Assembly: GCF_001949145.1 (NCBI RefSeq)
Contig: NW_019091653.1
Span: 1 to 64,000 of the forward strand
Length of the DNA: 64,000 nucleotides
DNA from: Acanthaster planci
Lineage: Eukaryota; Echinodermata; Asteroidea; Valvatida; Acanthasteridae
Reading direction: 5' to 3'
The notes beneath the pieces were generated by a model. The model saw only the letters and a program-made list of their open reading frames with translations. It made no database searches and was not told the origin of the DNA. This document shows positions 12,641 to 25,100 of this stretch, in pieces; position 1 is the first letter of the stretch, and every line of letters begins with the position of its first letter. The position numbers and the translations under genes are program-made.

Positions 12641-15600
12641 ATGAGTTTTAATAGTAACAGCAGGTTCAAGCTTCTTGTGAAAAATGCGAAGCAAGTTGCT
12701 GTGGTCTCCAGTGGTAACCAGCTTGTGCTGCGCGGCAAAGAGATGGGCCAGGTCGCTGTGATGCCGGAGTCATCACCGGGAATAAATGGATGCGGGGCCG
12801 CCCAGGAAGGTGTCAGCATCGTTGTTAACCTGTGAGCTTCAGTTTGTGCATTGTCATCTCACCTCTTCTCTTTTAAAATTCTGTTGGTATTATTCCAATT
12901 CTTTAGTCTGCTTTATTCTTTGTTAGGCCCTATTTGTTCTTTTTACGCGTAGCAACGGATGTTCCTTCAGTCAAAACTGAACTTCACTGGTTCATGAACA
13001 ACTATTTATGCTCATGAATGTTATGGTTACAGCACTACCAACAAAATAAACACTCATGACCAGCAAGGCTCTTTCAATTGATAAGGAGGTGCTTCTGCTT
13101 GAGGGGGGCAGGCCTACCTATTACTTCATTTAAGCTGTATACATGTACATGTATACCTACAGTGTAGGAGCCCTAGGTTATTGGCTACAAGTATTGGTGT
13201 GTTTCTGAAATGTCTTAGACCACACTCGTGTGCAGAAAATGTATAATACATTTCTGTATTAATTTAAATGTAATACATGTACAATAGCATTCCTAATGTA
13301 GCCAGCATTGAACTATACATTGCTGTCACAAATTTTAGATACGTGTAAACTTGACATGTCTGTTAAACATTCTCTTTTCCCAGGAGTGGAATGATAGAAG
13401 ACATAGGTTGTTCCTCAGCTTTAGATCAAAAGTACAGTCATGCAACATTTGACCATGTTCTGGATGTGAGTGGAATGTGTGTACTACCAGGTGAGAGTAC
13501 AAGTGTGCAGAAATGCTATAACTACATGTACACATACATGTACATGTACATGTAGATTGGACTTGGAGACAGGACCTAGACTGCAGTGTTGTAGTCGAGT
13601 ACTTTTTTCCGAGGTCCAAGTACGGCCAAGTACTTTGACTGCCGAGTACAAAGACAGGGCGAGTACTTTGCCAGCCGAGTACAAGTACTGGTTTCCGAGT
13701 ACAAGCACTTGCACTTCTGAGTACAAGTACTTCTAATTCTGAGTACGAGTACAAGTAATTCTAATTCAAAAGTAGTTTTATCTTAATTTGAAGACTCTAA
13801 GACCTGCCACTGTGTGAAAGAAACACCGAATGCAGATGACATGGCTACAAGAACAAGTGATCTGGTTAGCAATATCACGGTCACTACATGTGCGTTGCAG
13901 CAGTTGACTCAACGTGCACAGCGCGGCGAAGTCTATTTTCCAGACTCAATTATTCACATGCCTATGATTTTCTGTATGCTTGGTTCGTTGTTAGAATTTT
14001 CGGGTCCAGGAACCAGACTACCAATGCCCAAGTAAATTGCGTGACCATTCTGGATTACCACAATATAATTTGCGTACGTGATTGGTTAAGTACGCTCACA
14101 GACGGCAAATGGGTCGTATGCGTTAATGGTCCCACGTTCGGCCTTCTCTTTGTCAGAACCGTATTGAATATCGAGTACGAGTACTTGGACGTCCGAGTAC
14201 AAGTACGAGTACTCTGAAAATGGTACTCGAGTAGTACTCGAGTACGAGTACGGAGTACAACTACTACATGTACAACTAGTACAACACTGCTTTGGTCCAC
14301 GCAGTGCTTCTTGTTACTGTGAACAATTCTTAAAAAAATTAAGAGACACAGCTAAAGCTGTGTCTCTTAATTTTTATTTTCAATTTCTGTTTTACATATT
14401 TAATGAGTGTTTTGGTGTTCTGGTTATTATACGAATACAAATTTCCATATTCATGTCAAAAACTTTGATGTGCCATTCCGGGTACTGATTTATATTATGG
14501 GATAAATATTGATATTTTGTTGTCCTTAATTCTGTTTTTTTGGTGATTCAGTGTTGTTTTGCTACATGTACATGTATATTGTATGGCAATAATCCATTGA
14601 GCAACCCTTTCCCAGAAATGTTTTCAAAGTTTGTACAGAAAGCATACATTTTTTGTACATGTATTTACATTGCCTTCCATGAATGACATCATAGCAATCA
14701 TAGCAACTATGCCCTTAGATATCGAGAAATCTATTTTCAAAAAGTGCACTTTTCAATACATTTAACCTCAAAAGGATGTTAGATACATGTACATGTACAT
14801 GTAGTTTTCATTCTTTGAAGATGAGTTCAAGTTCACAAAAATGCAAGTACAAAATTCATCACTTGCAAACTTAGAACAATACGTGTCCCATTTGTGATCT
14901 AATGCAACCTCAATCGTTGGGGTCTTATAAACCATGTTTTGGTCTTCTCTATGAAGACAGTGACAAGTTAAGGTACCATTATGTGGAACTGTCCAAAAGT
15001 CAAAGGAATGGAGGATTGACCCAGAAAGAGGGTTATGCATAATGTACATGATGTATATGTGTAAGTGTCTAGGGAAGGGGATTAAATTGCAAGTCATATG
15101 TGCACACTGACTCACTGAGTTTTTTCTTTGGCTTCCTGATCCAACAGGCCTAGTAGATGGTCACACACATCCTGTCTGGGCAGGTGACAGAGTTCACGAG
15201 TTTGCTATGAAGGTCAGTTTCACCATAAGGCTCTGTGTGATACAGGTGGTTCTCCAGTTCTGTATCTGCTTACATGTACACTGACACTGTGGCAAGCTCA
15301 CAAGAACCCACAAAAAGATGCAGTGCATGCTGTATGACAGTTCCCAACCATTTTTATAGACCAGAAGCGGTTGTGTAAGGACCACGCTTGACTCAACAAA
15401 AGAATTGTAGAAAAAACAGCATGCTCAAATGGGAGTTTCGAACTTTACAGGATACAAGATGAAATTAGATTTCCAACAAATTGTGTTTTGGTTTATTTTT
15501 CACAGAACAGATTCAACTACCAAACTATGGCTTTCGATGTATTCAAAGAACCTTCGGCATTCTTAATTTCCCAGGACGGCGCCCATGTGGCCAAAGGGGC

Positions 15601-18600
15601 GATTTTCCATCAGTTTTTGGCCACTGTTCGAAACAAATCTTGTCATGCACTGGATCGCTGCACCAGCCGGCCTGGCAAAATCAGTTTTCCCTCAGGAGTT
15701 GCCCGTGATTAAGCATGAGTCCAACTGTGATCAGCATTCAATCAAATTTTTCTTTTTGCACAGCCATTTAGGACATCATTGGCCTAGCATGGAATATAAT
15801 TAGGGCGTGGCTATCAGAGATTGGCAAACATAATTTCATAAGCACAGGTCGATGTAGTAAGAATTTAGAATTGTTGTGCAGTGGAAATGCTGTACCAGTA
15901 GGTTGCATGTTCTTGGTTGATTTTTAGTGAATTCTCACCCTGTGCTTGTTACAACCATCACGTGATGCAGGGCCACCGTTAGTTTACTGTACATATACAT
16001 GTAAATTTATACAGTACATGTGTACAGTGCATGTACATGTGCTGAGCGCCAGCGCTGGTGTGGCACACCTCGTAATCCATTTGTCGTCGTGTTTGCTTTT
16101 TTATCAAGTTTTCTTGCATGCATTCTGTGCGCTAGCAATGCCATGCCATATTAAAGCCAAACATCTGAACCAACCAGTTTGGTTAAGTTTTTGTTCGAAA
16201 GTGCCATGTTAGATGGTTTTTTTGGAGGGGTTCAGCAGATTGACTGCAGCACTACACAGATGTTCTGTTTGATGTACACAAAGCCTTTCAGCTGAAGAAA
16301 AAATGTACCCTGCGCATATATGTAGGCAGGTGCAAGAATTTCCTGCCAAATTTGAATTTAATTGGCCTGAAAGAGAAATTGGTCAGTCTGTTTTATTTTG
16401 TTCATGTCTGGTATGTCCTCTACAACATTGAAGACATCTGACAAGAAATACATGTAGGTCTCAATAATTATCTTAAAATTTTCAATCTTTATCTAACCCA
16501 GGGAAACGTAATTGAATGCCATTTTCATCCACTGCTGGAAACCCTGAAGAAGCCTGTTAAATCTCTTTTGAGGACACTAAACTTTCTTTTAATTCACCAG
16601 ATTGCTGGTGCTAGCTACATGGATGTCCACAAGGCTGGGGGTGGGATCGGCTTCACCGTCGAGCACACGCGTGCTGCCTCTGAAGACGAGCTGTACAACC
16701 TCCTGCAGCCCCGTCTGGAGGGTATGCTCCAGGCGGGCACCACACTTGCTGAGTGTAAGAGTGGCTATGGCCTGGAGACGGCAACAGAGATGAAGATGCT
16801 GCGGGTCCTGGAGCGGGCAAGACGGGAGCTGCCAATCGAGATTTCCAGCACCTTCTGTGGGGCACACTCTGTGCCAATGTGAGTATTTGTTGCACTCAGT
16901 GCAAGAGTGAATAGTTGGTGCACTCTGTGCCAAAGTGAATAGTTAATCCACTCTGTGCCAAAGTGAATAGTTGATGCACTCTGTGCCAAAGTGAACAGTT
17001 GATGCATTCTGTGCCAGAGTGAATAGTTGATGCACTCTGTGCCAGAGTGAATAGTTGATGCATTCTGTGCCAGAGTGAATAGTTGATGCACTCTGTGCCA
17101 GAGTGAATAGTTGATGCACTCTGTGCCAAAGTGAATAGTTAATCCACTCTGTGCCAAAGTGAACAGTTGATGCATTCTGTGCCAGAGTGAATAGTTGATG
17201 CACTCTGTGCCAGAGTGAATAGTTGATGCACTCTGTGCCAGAGTGAATAGTTGATGCATTCTGTGCCAGAGTGAATAGTTGATGCATTCTGTGCCAGAGT
17301 GAATTGTTGATACACTCTGTGCCAAAGTGAATAATTGATGCACTCTGTGCCAAAGTGAGTAGTGGATGCACTCTGTGCCAAAGTGAATAATTGATGCACT
17401 CTGTGCCTANNNNNNNNNNNNNNNNNNNNNNNNNNNNNNNNNNNNNNNNNNNNNNNNNNNNNNNNNNNNNNNNNNNNNNAGTCGATGCACTCTGTGCCAA
17501 AGTGAATAATTGATGCACTCTGTGCTAAAGTGAGTAGTGGATGCACTCTGTGCCAAAGTGAATAATTGATGCACTCTGTGCCAAAGTGAATGGTTGATGC
17601 ACTCTGTGCCAAAGTGAATAGATGATGCACTCTGTGCCAAAGTGAATTGTTGATGCGCTCTGTGATAAAAAGTGAACAGTTGATGCACTCTGTGCTGGAG
17701 TGAATAGTCAATGCACTCTATGCTAGAGTGAATAGTCGATGCACTCTATGCCACATTGAATAGTTGATGCAGTCAGTACCCAAGTGAATAGTTGATGCAC
17801 TATGTGCCAAAATGAATAGTCGATGCACTCTATGCCAGAGTGAATAGTCGATGCACTCTATGCCACAGTGAATAGTTGATGTAGTCAGTACCCAAGTGAA
17901 TAGTTGATGCACTCTGTGCCAAAATGAATAGTCGATGCACTCTATGCCAGAGTGAATAGTCGATGCACTCTATGCCACAGTGAATAGTTGATGTAGTCAG
18001 TACCCAAGTGAATAGTTGATGCACTCTGTGGCAGAATGAATAGTCGATGCACTCATACCAAAGTGAATGGTTGGTGCACTCTGTGCCAAAGGTGAATAAT
18101 TCTTGCACTCTGTGCCAAAGTGTAAAGTTGATGCACTCTGCTCCAAAGTGAGTAGTTGATGTATTCTGTGCCAAAGTGAGTAGCTGATGTACTCTGTGTC
18201 AACAGCCCTGGGTACTCTTCTCATTTTAAGTCCAATTTCTGGACATCCCAGAAAGTTTTCCTTTCAGTTACTTTGAGTGAGTCAGACTGGTATTTTTACC
18301 GGCCAACTTCTGCCCAGGAAAAATTCACAGGTCACTTTTCCCGGGAATGGAAAGTACAATATGGACAGCATGAGCCGGTAAAAGCATGGAAAAGCAGATC
18401 AGTAGAGCATATATCCAGCCGCAAGCACAACGGCATGCTGCACACATGAATCGTTGTACTGAAAGCTCAGTTACTTCATCCACAAGTCCAAGTGCAGACA
18501 GTGGTCACATTTGACCACGTTTCATTTTACCATCGGCATGGTAAAACCCTTAGGGAAAAAAGTCCAGTGCGGACACAGCTGTTTTTGATCCCAAGATAAA

Positions 18601-21600
18601 TAAACTTACAGTCTGTGCAAGGAATTCCATAACATCTGGAATTCCACTTCTCAATTTAGTTGGTGTTAGAGTTTGAAAATGACATTATTTTGTCCTAGCA
18701 GAGGGCAAACTGCCGAAGAAGCAACAGAGGATGTCATCAACAAGCAGCTACCAGAACTCCAGAACCTCATCGAAACTGGGGACATCCAGGTGGATAACAT
18801 TGATGTCTTCTGCGAGAAGGGCGTGTTTGATGTGGACCAGAGCAGGCGGATCTTGCAAGCAGGGCTCCAGATGGGTCTGTCGATCAATTTCCACGGTGAA
18901 GAGCTGACCTACTTGGGTGCTGCTGAGGTGCAGTATTTGAGAATTGCATCTACATTCAGACAGGACACATACATGTACATGGAGGACTTTAGCAGACTAT
19001 CCCTTGAACTATGAAGGGGTTCATCAGTTTTCTGAAGCATTTTCAGGAAATTGGCAATTCTCTCTATTTGTTTTGTATTTTTTCTTTCCCTCCTCTGTAC
19101 TACATGTATATGTCCTTTTTGGATTTTTTCATCAGGTAGGGTAGGATTATGCACCCCTGTTTCTTCCTTAAGGCACCCATGGAGAACACTACCAGACAAA
19201 ATATCCATATTTCTGCTATACATGTACATCCCCAGCAATATCATACCACTTGTATTCAATAAACGATGGCTCTCCATTCAATAAACGATGGCTTTCCGAA
19301 TTTGCAATGTAAATATTTGATCTGATGTCGCAAAGTCACATTTGTGTTTGCTAAGTAATGCTTTCTAGCCAAGTATGAACCGGCCTAAAAACCACTGCTA
19401 ACCGACAGGTCAGATCTTAATCTATTCACACACATGTTGCAGTCTCATTTGAACAACCCTTGTGAAACCATTGTGCAGCAAGCTGTTTTGGCCAAGTTCA
19501 CCTTGCTCATTGTGCATTCTCAGACCACTGATAAATCATACTTTTTCAACCATAAACAGCTTTAACCTAATGATTTCATCACTGACTCACCGAGAGTAAT
19601 GTTGCTGCCAACATGTATTGTTGGTGACTGTTGACTCTTAAAACATGTAATACTTCAAATGTGGGAGCCAAATGTGTGATACTTTCAATTTTACGATATA
19701 TTATTGAAAAGGTGATATGAAATTTAGGCAAACAATTACATTTACAAGTTCATTTCATTAGAATAGAACCCTTGTTATGAGAACCAGTGGAGTATTTTGC
19801 CAATCATCAGCAAAACTTGGCCCTTAAGAAGTTACAAGAGAAGCAAGTTTCATTGTCATCCCCCTTTTACCAGATGGGTTCTGCGTTGAAAGCAACAGCC
19901 ATCAGCCACCTGGAAGAGATCAGCGATGCCGGGATCACGGCCATGGCCGAGGCCGGTAGCGTGGCCGTAGTCCTCCCGACGACTGCCTACATCCTGAAGC
20001 TGACCCCTCCTCCCGTCAGGAAGATGATCGAGAATGGGGTGGCAGTGGCTTTGGGAAGTGACTTCAATCCCAACGCATTCTGCCTGTCTATGGTATGACT
20101 CGGTTGCCTTAATATTACTAAAGCTGTGTGTGAATTGTTGATCTATGCATGCACTTGTCAGACAGGTATTTTGGTGAGTCCTGTTGAAAGTAAGAAAACT
20201 CCCTCAATGACCAAAACAAGTTCAAGGCCAGCCAAGGTGCATTGAGCAATGTTTGTGAAAAGTATACATTTTTGGCTGACCTATCCCAGAAAAATGGGTG
20301 CTGCACCAGAACGGTTTGTTCAATTTTCACAAAATTGGTGTCAGAATGACCACTAGAAGGTTCTAAAAAGTCCTGTAGCCTCAGTGGGTGAGAAATTGGA
20401 CTGTGGCGATATTGGACATAATGTTGTGGGGGCAGATTACCCCCCACACACCTCTTAAAGGATTAAATAACATTGGTTTGCAAACGATCAGTGAAACAGC
20501 CCCATTTTTTTCAAGTTTCTTTTTATCAGTTCCCCAAATTCTGCACTTGTGAAAACTAAAATATGTAAGAATACAATACGTAGCATTCTTATAATTGTGT
20601 AGCTGAGAAAGAGATGTATGCATTATATTCACAGAGAAAAACTCCTGTCACTTCTATCTTCCACTGTATCACGGGTATTGATTTTGTATATCATTTCAGC
20701 CTCTAGCGATGCACCTGGCCTGTGTCAACCTGGGCATGACGATGGACGAGGCCCTGGTAGCAGCTACCATCAATGCCGCCGCCTCCCTGGGTAAATCCAG
20801 GAGCCACGGCTCACTGGAAGTGGGCAAGGTTGGGGATATGATTGTCATCGATGCGCCAAGGTGAGCTGGCAGTGAGGCTGAGTATTGCGGTGCAGGTGAT
20901 CTGCCGCAGATTCCCGCGTTTGCCCAAAGCAATCCCTCTCTGTCATCCCAAGAAATCATTCAAATGTTAAATAACATGACTTCGATAACCAGCATAAGGC
21001 AAGAGCTGCAGCATTGGCGTAACTGGGTTAAAATTTCAAGGGGGACACCCAGGGATGCCCACCTTTACGTGTATCGAGGGGGGTACCAAAGGTACCCCCC
21101 CTCAATACACGTTTTACATGTTTTACTGTACTGCCACATCTCTCCTCAATCTACCCCAGAACACATTACCCCACCCCGGTTATGCCTCTGAGCTAGGGTG
21201 AACAAGCCCGTAAGTGTTGTCTTGAAGAATTTCTATTTTGATAACAGGATTGTGGGAACACGGGGCTGAGAATATTGCCACACTTACTGCAAGCTTTTAT
21301 GACTTTCGACTTCATTACTATACCTCATGCATATTCATGACCAAATGCTTTTTCTCATCCATTCACCATCCCATATTAGTCACCATTTTTTGCTGTTTAC
21401 CAGTCAAAGTGTAAGTGTGGATGAACTGTTCCCCTGGGAATAATTTGAATGCCAGGTGTTCATTATCGTGAAAATACTTTTCAGAAAAACAGTTGAATGC
21501 CAATCGCAAGGGAAAAAAGCAAATTTATGCTCTTTTTGTGCCCTAAGGAATACCAGTGACAAAGTACATATACACTTGTCTCATGATAGGAAGCAATATT

Positions 21601-22177
21601 AGCTTTTGCGTAATGGTACAATAAACAATCCCTGCTCAGATATTTTGGCTCGTAGCAAACCTTGCACGTTTTTGTGTGTAGAGAGAAGGGCTCAAGACTC
21701 CCAACCGTATCAGATCATCAATTTTTAATGGTACCTTATGAAGGCATTCTTAATGGAAAACCATACCATCAACTCATGTATTAAATGTATGGATATCTGT
21801 AGGAGTCACAGTGGTTGTGTCTTCCATTTATCATTTTTATTGTTGGTGCAAAACACATGCATTTAAAATTTTTGATTGTTGGTTGGTTTTAATGACTTTA
21901 TCATTAGCTGAGGCAGAACTTGGACAAAAGCAGAGGGATCTAATTTAGGGTTGGGGTTGTGGTACACCCATCCAGTCTGTGAAAAGAATGGCACAAATAT
22001 TTGGCAGTTTTTTGTAGGGGTTGGAAACTGAGTAAGTTTCGCCCTGCACAAAGGTTTCATTATTTTCTTTCGTCTTTACAAACTTACCTTTTCAGATGGG
22101 AGCACCTGATTTATCAGCTGGGCAACCATGAGAGAATGATCAAGCACGTCATCAAAAGGGGTGATGTCATCCAATGA
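12641..22177 (+). CDS. AMDHD1: Imidazolonepropionase (AMDHD1 type), eight exons, 442 aa
   Basis: The enzyme hydrolyses 4-imidazolone-5-propanoate to N-formimidoyl-glutamate in cytosolic histidine degradation. Exons, all GT-AG: 12641-12831, 13384-13490, 15148-15212, 16601-16878, 18702-18927, 19874-20092, 20700-20860, 22096-22177. Phases agree at every junction and the sum is 443 codons including TGA. The protein follows vertebrate AMDHD1 (about 426 aa, from memory) along its whole length. Visible amidohydrolase residues are H105-T-H107 (metal), H210 in GAHSVP, H278 and E281 in FHGEEL, H301 in ISHLEE and D352 in LGSDFNPN. All are kept, so the enzyme should be active. The ATG at 12,641 opens a frame matching the family N-terminus. 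The first exon is the least conserved part. Large introns carry repeats, including a MITE and a minisatellite. No close AATAAA follows the stop. Confidence 0.95.
13584..14289. mobile_element. hAT-like non-autonomous element (MITE) in intron 2 of AMDHD1
   Basis: The ends are CAGTGTTGTAGTCGAGTAC on the left and the reverse complement of CAGTGTTGTACTAG on the right. CAGTGTTGTA ends are typical of hAT superfamily elements. Many GAGTAC/GTACTC motifs crowd both subterminal regions (about 13,600-13,770 and 14,165-14,270), as in hAT elements. The 8-bp flanks (CTAGACTG and CTTTGGTC) no longer match well, so the insertion is old. There is no transposase frame inside. Confidence 0.65.
14334..14375. repeat. 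Perfect 20-bp inverted repeat with a 2-nt centre
   Basis: The arms 14,334-14,353 and 14,356-14,375 are exact reverse complements separated by AA. Transcribed, this would form a very stable hairpin in intron 2 of AMDHD1. It lies 45 bp beyond the hAT-like element. The loop is too short for an ordinary microRNA precursor. Confidence 0.85.
16885..18210. repeat. 28-bp minisatellite in intron 4 of AMDHD1
   Basis: The unit contains TGCACTCTGTGCCAAAGTG followed by AATAGTTGA and repeats about every 28 bp across 1.3 kb. Variants include CACTCTATGCC and CAGTACCC units. From about 17,700 to 18,010 these form a higher-order pattern of four units (about 112 bp) repeated roughly three times. The unit resembles the last bases of exon 4 plus its splice donor (16,862-16,885). 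Because the unit lacks stops on the minus strand, long but meaningless minus-strand frames appear there. Confidence 0.95.
17410..17479. other. Assembly gap (70 Ns) inside the minisatellite
   Basis: Positions 17,410-17,479 are N. Both sides are the same 28-bp repeat, so the true length of the array is unknown. Confidence 0.98.
18698..18701 (+). promoter_or_regulatory. Tandem splice acceptor (NAGNAG) at AMDHD1 exon 5
   Basis: The acceptor reads TAGCAG just before 18,702. Using the second AG gives an in-frame Ile-Gly joint like the family; using the first AG adds one Arg and keeps the frame. Either use gives a whole protein. Confidence 0.5.
20235..20480 (+). repeat. Dispersed repeat, copy A (in AMDHD1 intron 6)
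   Basis: The stretch around TGCATTGAGCA, GCTGACCTATC and AATTGGTGT recurs in the same order at about 40,295-40,600, with moderate divergence. The family is unknown. It has no coding capacity that I can see. Confidence 0.5.
21067..21112. repeat. Hairpin of 21-22 bp arms in AMDHD1 intron 7
   Basis: The arms 21,067-21,087 and 21,091-21,112 are inverted repeats with one mismatch and one extra C, around an AAA loop. It lies inside a GGCGTAACTGG-type sequence that resembles other short dispersed elements in this window. Confidence 0.75.
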
Positions 22178-25100
22178 AACGAAGAGATGAAATGAAAGTT
22201 AATTACCCTTTCATATTACTGCTGCTAGTTCTGCCGTCCCCACCAAAGGATTCTCTCCTTGTGTTCAGCTGTTTTTAGGTGAATGCAACAGTGCTGCAGT
22301 GTAATATGTGTATATTTTTAAATTCTGCGTGACCTGATGGAGGTTAATTGAACCAATTTTGGGTCTAACAGGAGAAGTATTCCTTAATCAGATTTACTGT
22401 TTTTAAACATCGTAGGAATTTCTGATGAGGATTTAATTATCCAACATGGGTTGTCCATACTTTATTTGTAAATATATTGTTAATGCTTTGGAGGTGAGAC
22501 ATTATAACTCACATACAGAAGTGTTGTTGTTTTCTTCAGTCGTTTTGTTTCGTCAGCTTGAAAGATGCTGTGGTCAGAGGAAATGTTAGACTTGAATCAA
22601 GTCGGACTAAGGTTGCTCTTCCTTGGTCAGCCATCCCCAGCCGGTACGCACTGCACAGTCGTAACGCTCGGCCCAGCAGCTGGCACAACCCGTATAAGGT
22701 GCCCTCATTATAGCCTTTATTGTACAACGTGTGTCATACGTCACCTGTCAGTAAGTCTGACTTGATGGATAAGCCAATCGGACCCCCTGTCAGTGATATA
22801 TAGTTATTCATAATTGCATATGAACGACATGACTTGCATAACGTATACGGAATTTCCACCAATCAAAGTAGTTGGACTTCTAGACTCGTTAATTATAATG
22901 CAGGCATGAAAACGTAAAACCAAGTCCCCAATGTGATTGGCTGCTTCCACGTTTGGTAGATGAGCCCGTTCGCTGTGTGCGTACGGTTGGCAGATTTGTC
23001 AGGTCGGGATTTCTGACCTGAACTCATAGTAATAAGTGGACACAAGAGGGCGCGAAGCAAGTAACGGTGCGCAGTCTTGTTTGATATGTATCCAGAGCAG
23101 AAGAAACGAAGAGGTCACAGAGATCCCGACTGAGTTAGGTCAAGAAGAAATGGGACTTTTTTTCCCCTGTGAATACGTTACCAACACTGTTCCTTTGTCC
23201 TGTTTGCGGCCTGCTCGCAAAATTTCAAGAATTGTCCCAACTGGAATATCGGTCATCAGCAAACAAGCTGTACAAGAGAAATTCCGGCTGCAACTTTCTT
23301 TGCCTCAGCACATTGATCACATCTGTTTATTCCTCAAGTAATAACAATTACAGTACAAACTAGTGATACATAAACAGAAAACATTCCAAAGGTTCACCCA
23401 GGAAGGAGATGGCAGATTTATATTTAACTCGGGGTCGGAAACAGTAAGCACTTCCAATTTTGTTTGTCTTTGGAACATCAAGTAACACATATTATTCTGT
23501 CCATGTGCACATTTGGCCAAATTGCCTCGGCCCAGCGACAATTATGTTTCTTGTTTTTTTAGATTTTATAATTTTTTGCCCATTCTTAGCCAACATTTGT
23601 TTGGAAAAGTATTCTCCTTTGTCAGTCTTTTGTTGTAGGGAAAAGGCGAAAAAGGCCTGTGTAGGTCGAGACATGTAAACAAGTTGAACAGTTGAAATAA
23701 ATCCTTCAAAAGTGTTTTCAAACGTAAGTGCAAACATGCACAAAGTGGACATTCTTTGAGTGGATTAATGATTTCCACTTTAAGTGAGTTTTAAAAACAG
23801 GTTGCATGAAACTGAGATGTTTAATCAACCGACTGCTCTAAGTCAAACTTCACCCTTTTTATCTCAAATTACACAGACCGTTTGGATTTTTCTTCCATTT
23901 ACTATCAAAAGGGGTAGGCCTACAAACAATGGGATATGGGCAAGCAAGGGCTCCATTTGTGTTACACTGTTTCCCTTGTCAATGTATTCAAAACGATTTT
24001 GAAAATGTCTTCCGTATATAAGTATTTCCCTTTTCATTTCAAAGACCAAACCTCTACGGTCGTACGTTTGAAAATGTTAACCCTAATTTTTTTTTAAGTT
24101 TGTGACTGCTCTTCATGTTTTTATTCAATGTAGCTTGAGCAACATGTACATGTGCACTGTTTATATGTTTACATTCACAATTTAATTGAATTCATGCTCC
24201 ATACTGAGCAATGACTTCTTTCTGAAGGGATCCAACTGTATGCATTCAGTGTTGGCAGTATGTCTGTTATGGGAATGATTCATATACTAAACATTTTACC
24301 CTCCCAGGAAAATAATTTACATACCTCTGTATGCTAGTTTGTATCTCCCTGCAATGTATTATTAAAGATAAACTGAAAGTTAAAGGTTCGCAGTAACACC
24401 ATGCAAGGATATCAAAAGAGTGTGTGTGGTTCCAAAAAGAACCGGAAGGTACTCCTGATACTTCATTTAAACCTTCCAAGCTCAAACTTAAATTGATTAC
24501 TCTATCATGGCACGTCGTGGCAGGAACGTAAAAAGCAAGCAGGAGAGCTGGGGTCTGGGGTAAATTTTACGCTGGGACCCGATGTTTCTCCTGCCAAGAC
24601 TTCCCCCCCCCCCCGAAAAAAAATGAAAAGCCAAATATTGATATGAGAGGACCGTGTGATTGCCAAATAGGAGAGAATGTGTTTAAGTTTAACTCAGCCC
24701 AAGGTGGTGTGCTGCAGTCTTGCCATGTCAGGCTGTAAAATAAGTAGTATTGCAAAATAGAGCTATTAGTATTCAGCAAAAACTTGTAAAACAAAAAACT
24801 GAAATAATAAATGGCTGCGGGCTCCCATTCCATAGCATCTGAAACCAGTGGACTAAAATTTGTTTGCAATTTGTTGACCGTGTACGTGCAGCCAAGTGTT
24901 AAGGAGTCAGTATAAAACGGATTTCCAACGATTTTGTTTTAGAATTTTACTTTCATTTTCCTCAACACCCCGTCCATTTTGTTTTATAGTTGTCCAAAGA
25001 ATCTCCTTATATGGACTTGGCGCGCGCGTAGGGAGCCGCGTGCACACTGACTCTGAATCAATCTGGTTCGTAAGTGACTTTGTCACAGAGGCGGACGCCC

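Noticed and set aside
13335-13754. Frames on both strands around AMDHD1 exon 2
   Set aside because: They overlap the true exon 2 and the GAGTAC-rich end of the hAT-like element, and consist of low-complexity Tyr/Ser/Val/Leu-rich peptide.
16765-18224. Several long minus-strand frames (75-192 aa) made of repeated MHQLFTLAQSAST-like peptides
   Set aside because: They are produced by the 28-bp minisatellite, whose unit lacks stops on that strand. The same peptide appears in all frames, as expected from a period not divisible by three. One frame runs through an N gap.
22997-23020. TCAGGTC...GACCTGA inverted half-sites, like a nuclear receptor element
   Set aside because: The spacing of about nine bases does not match a standard arrangement and one short match is expected by chance in 64 kb.
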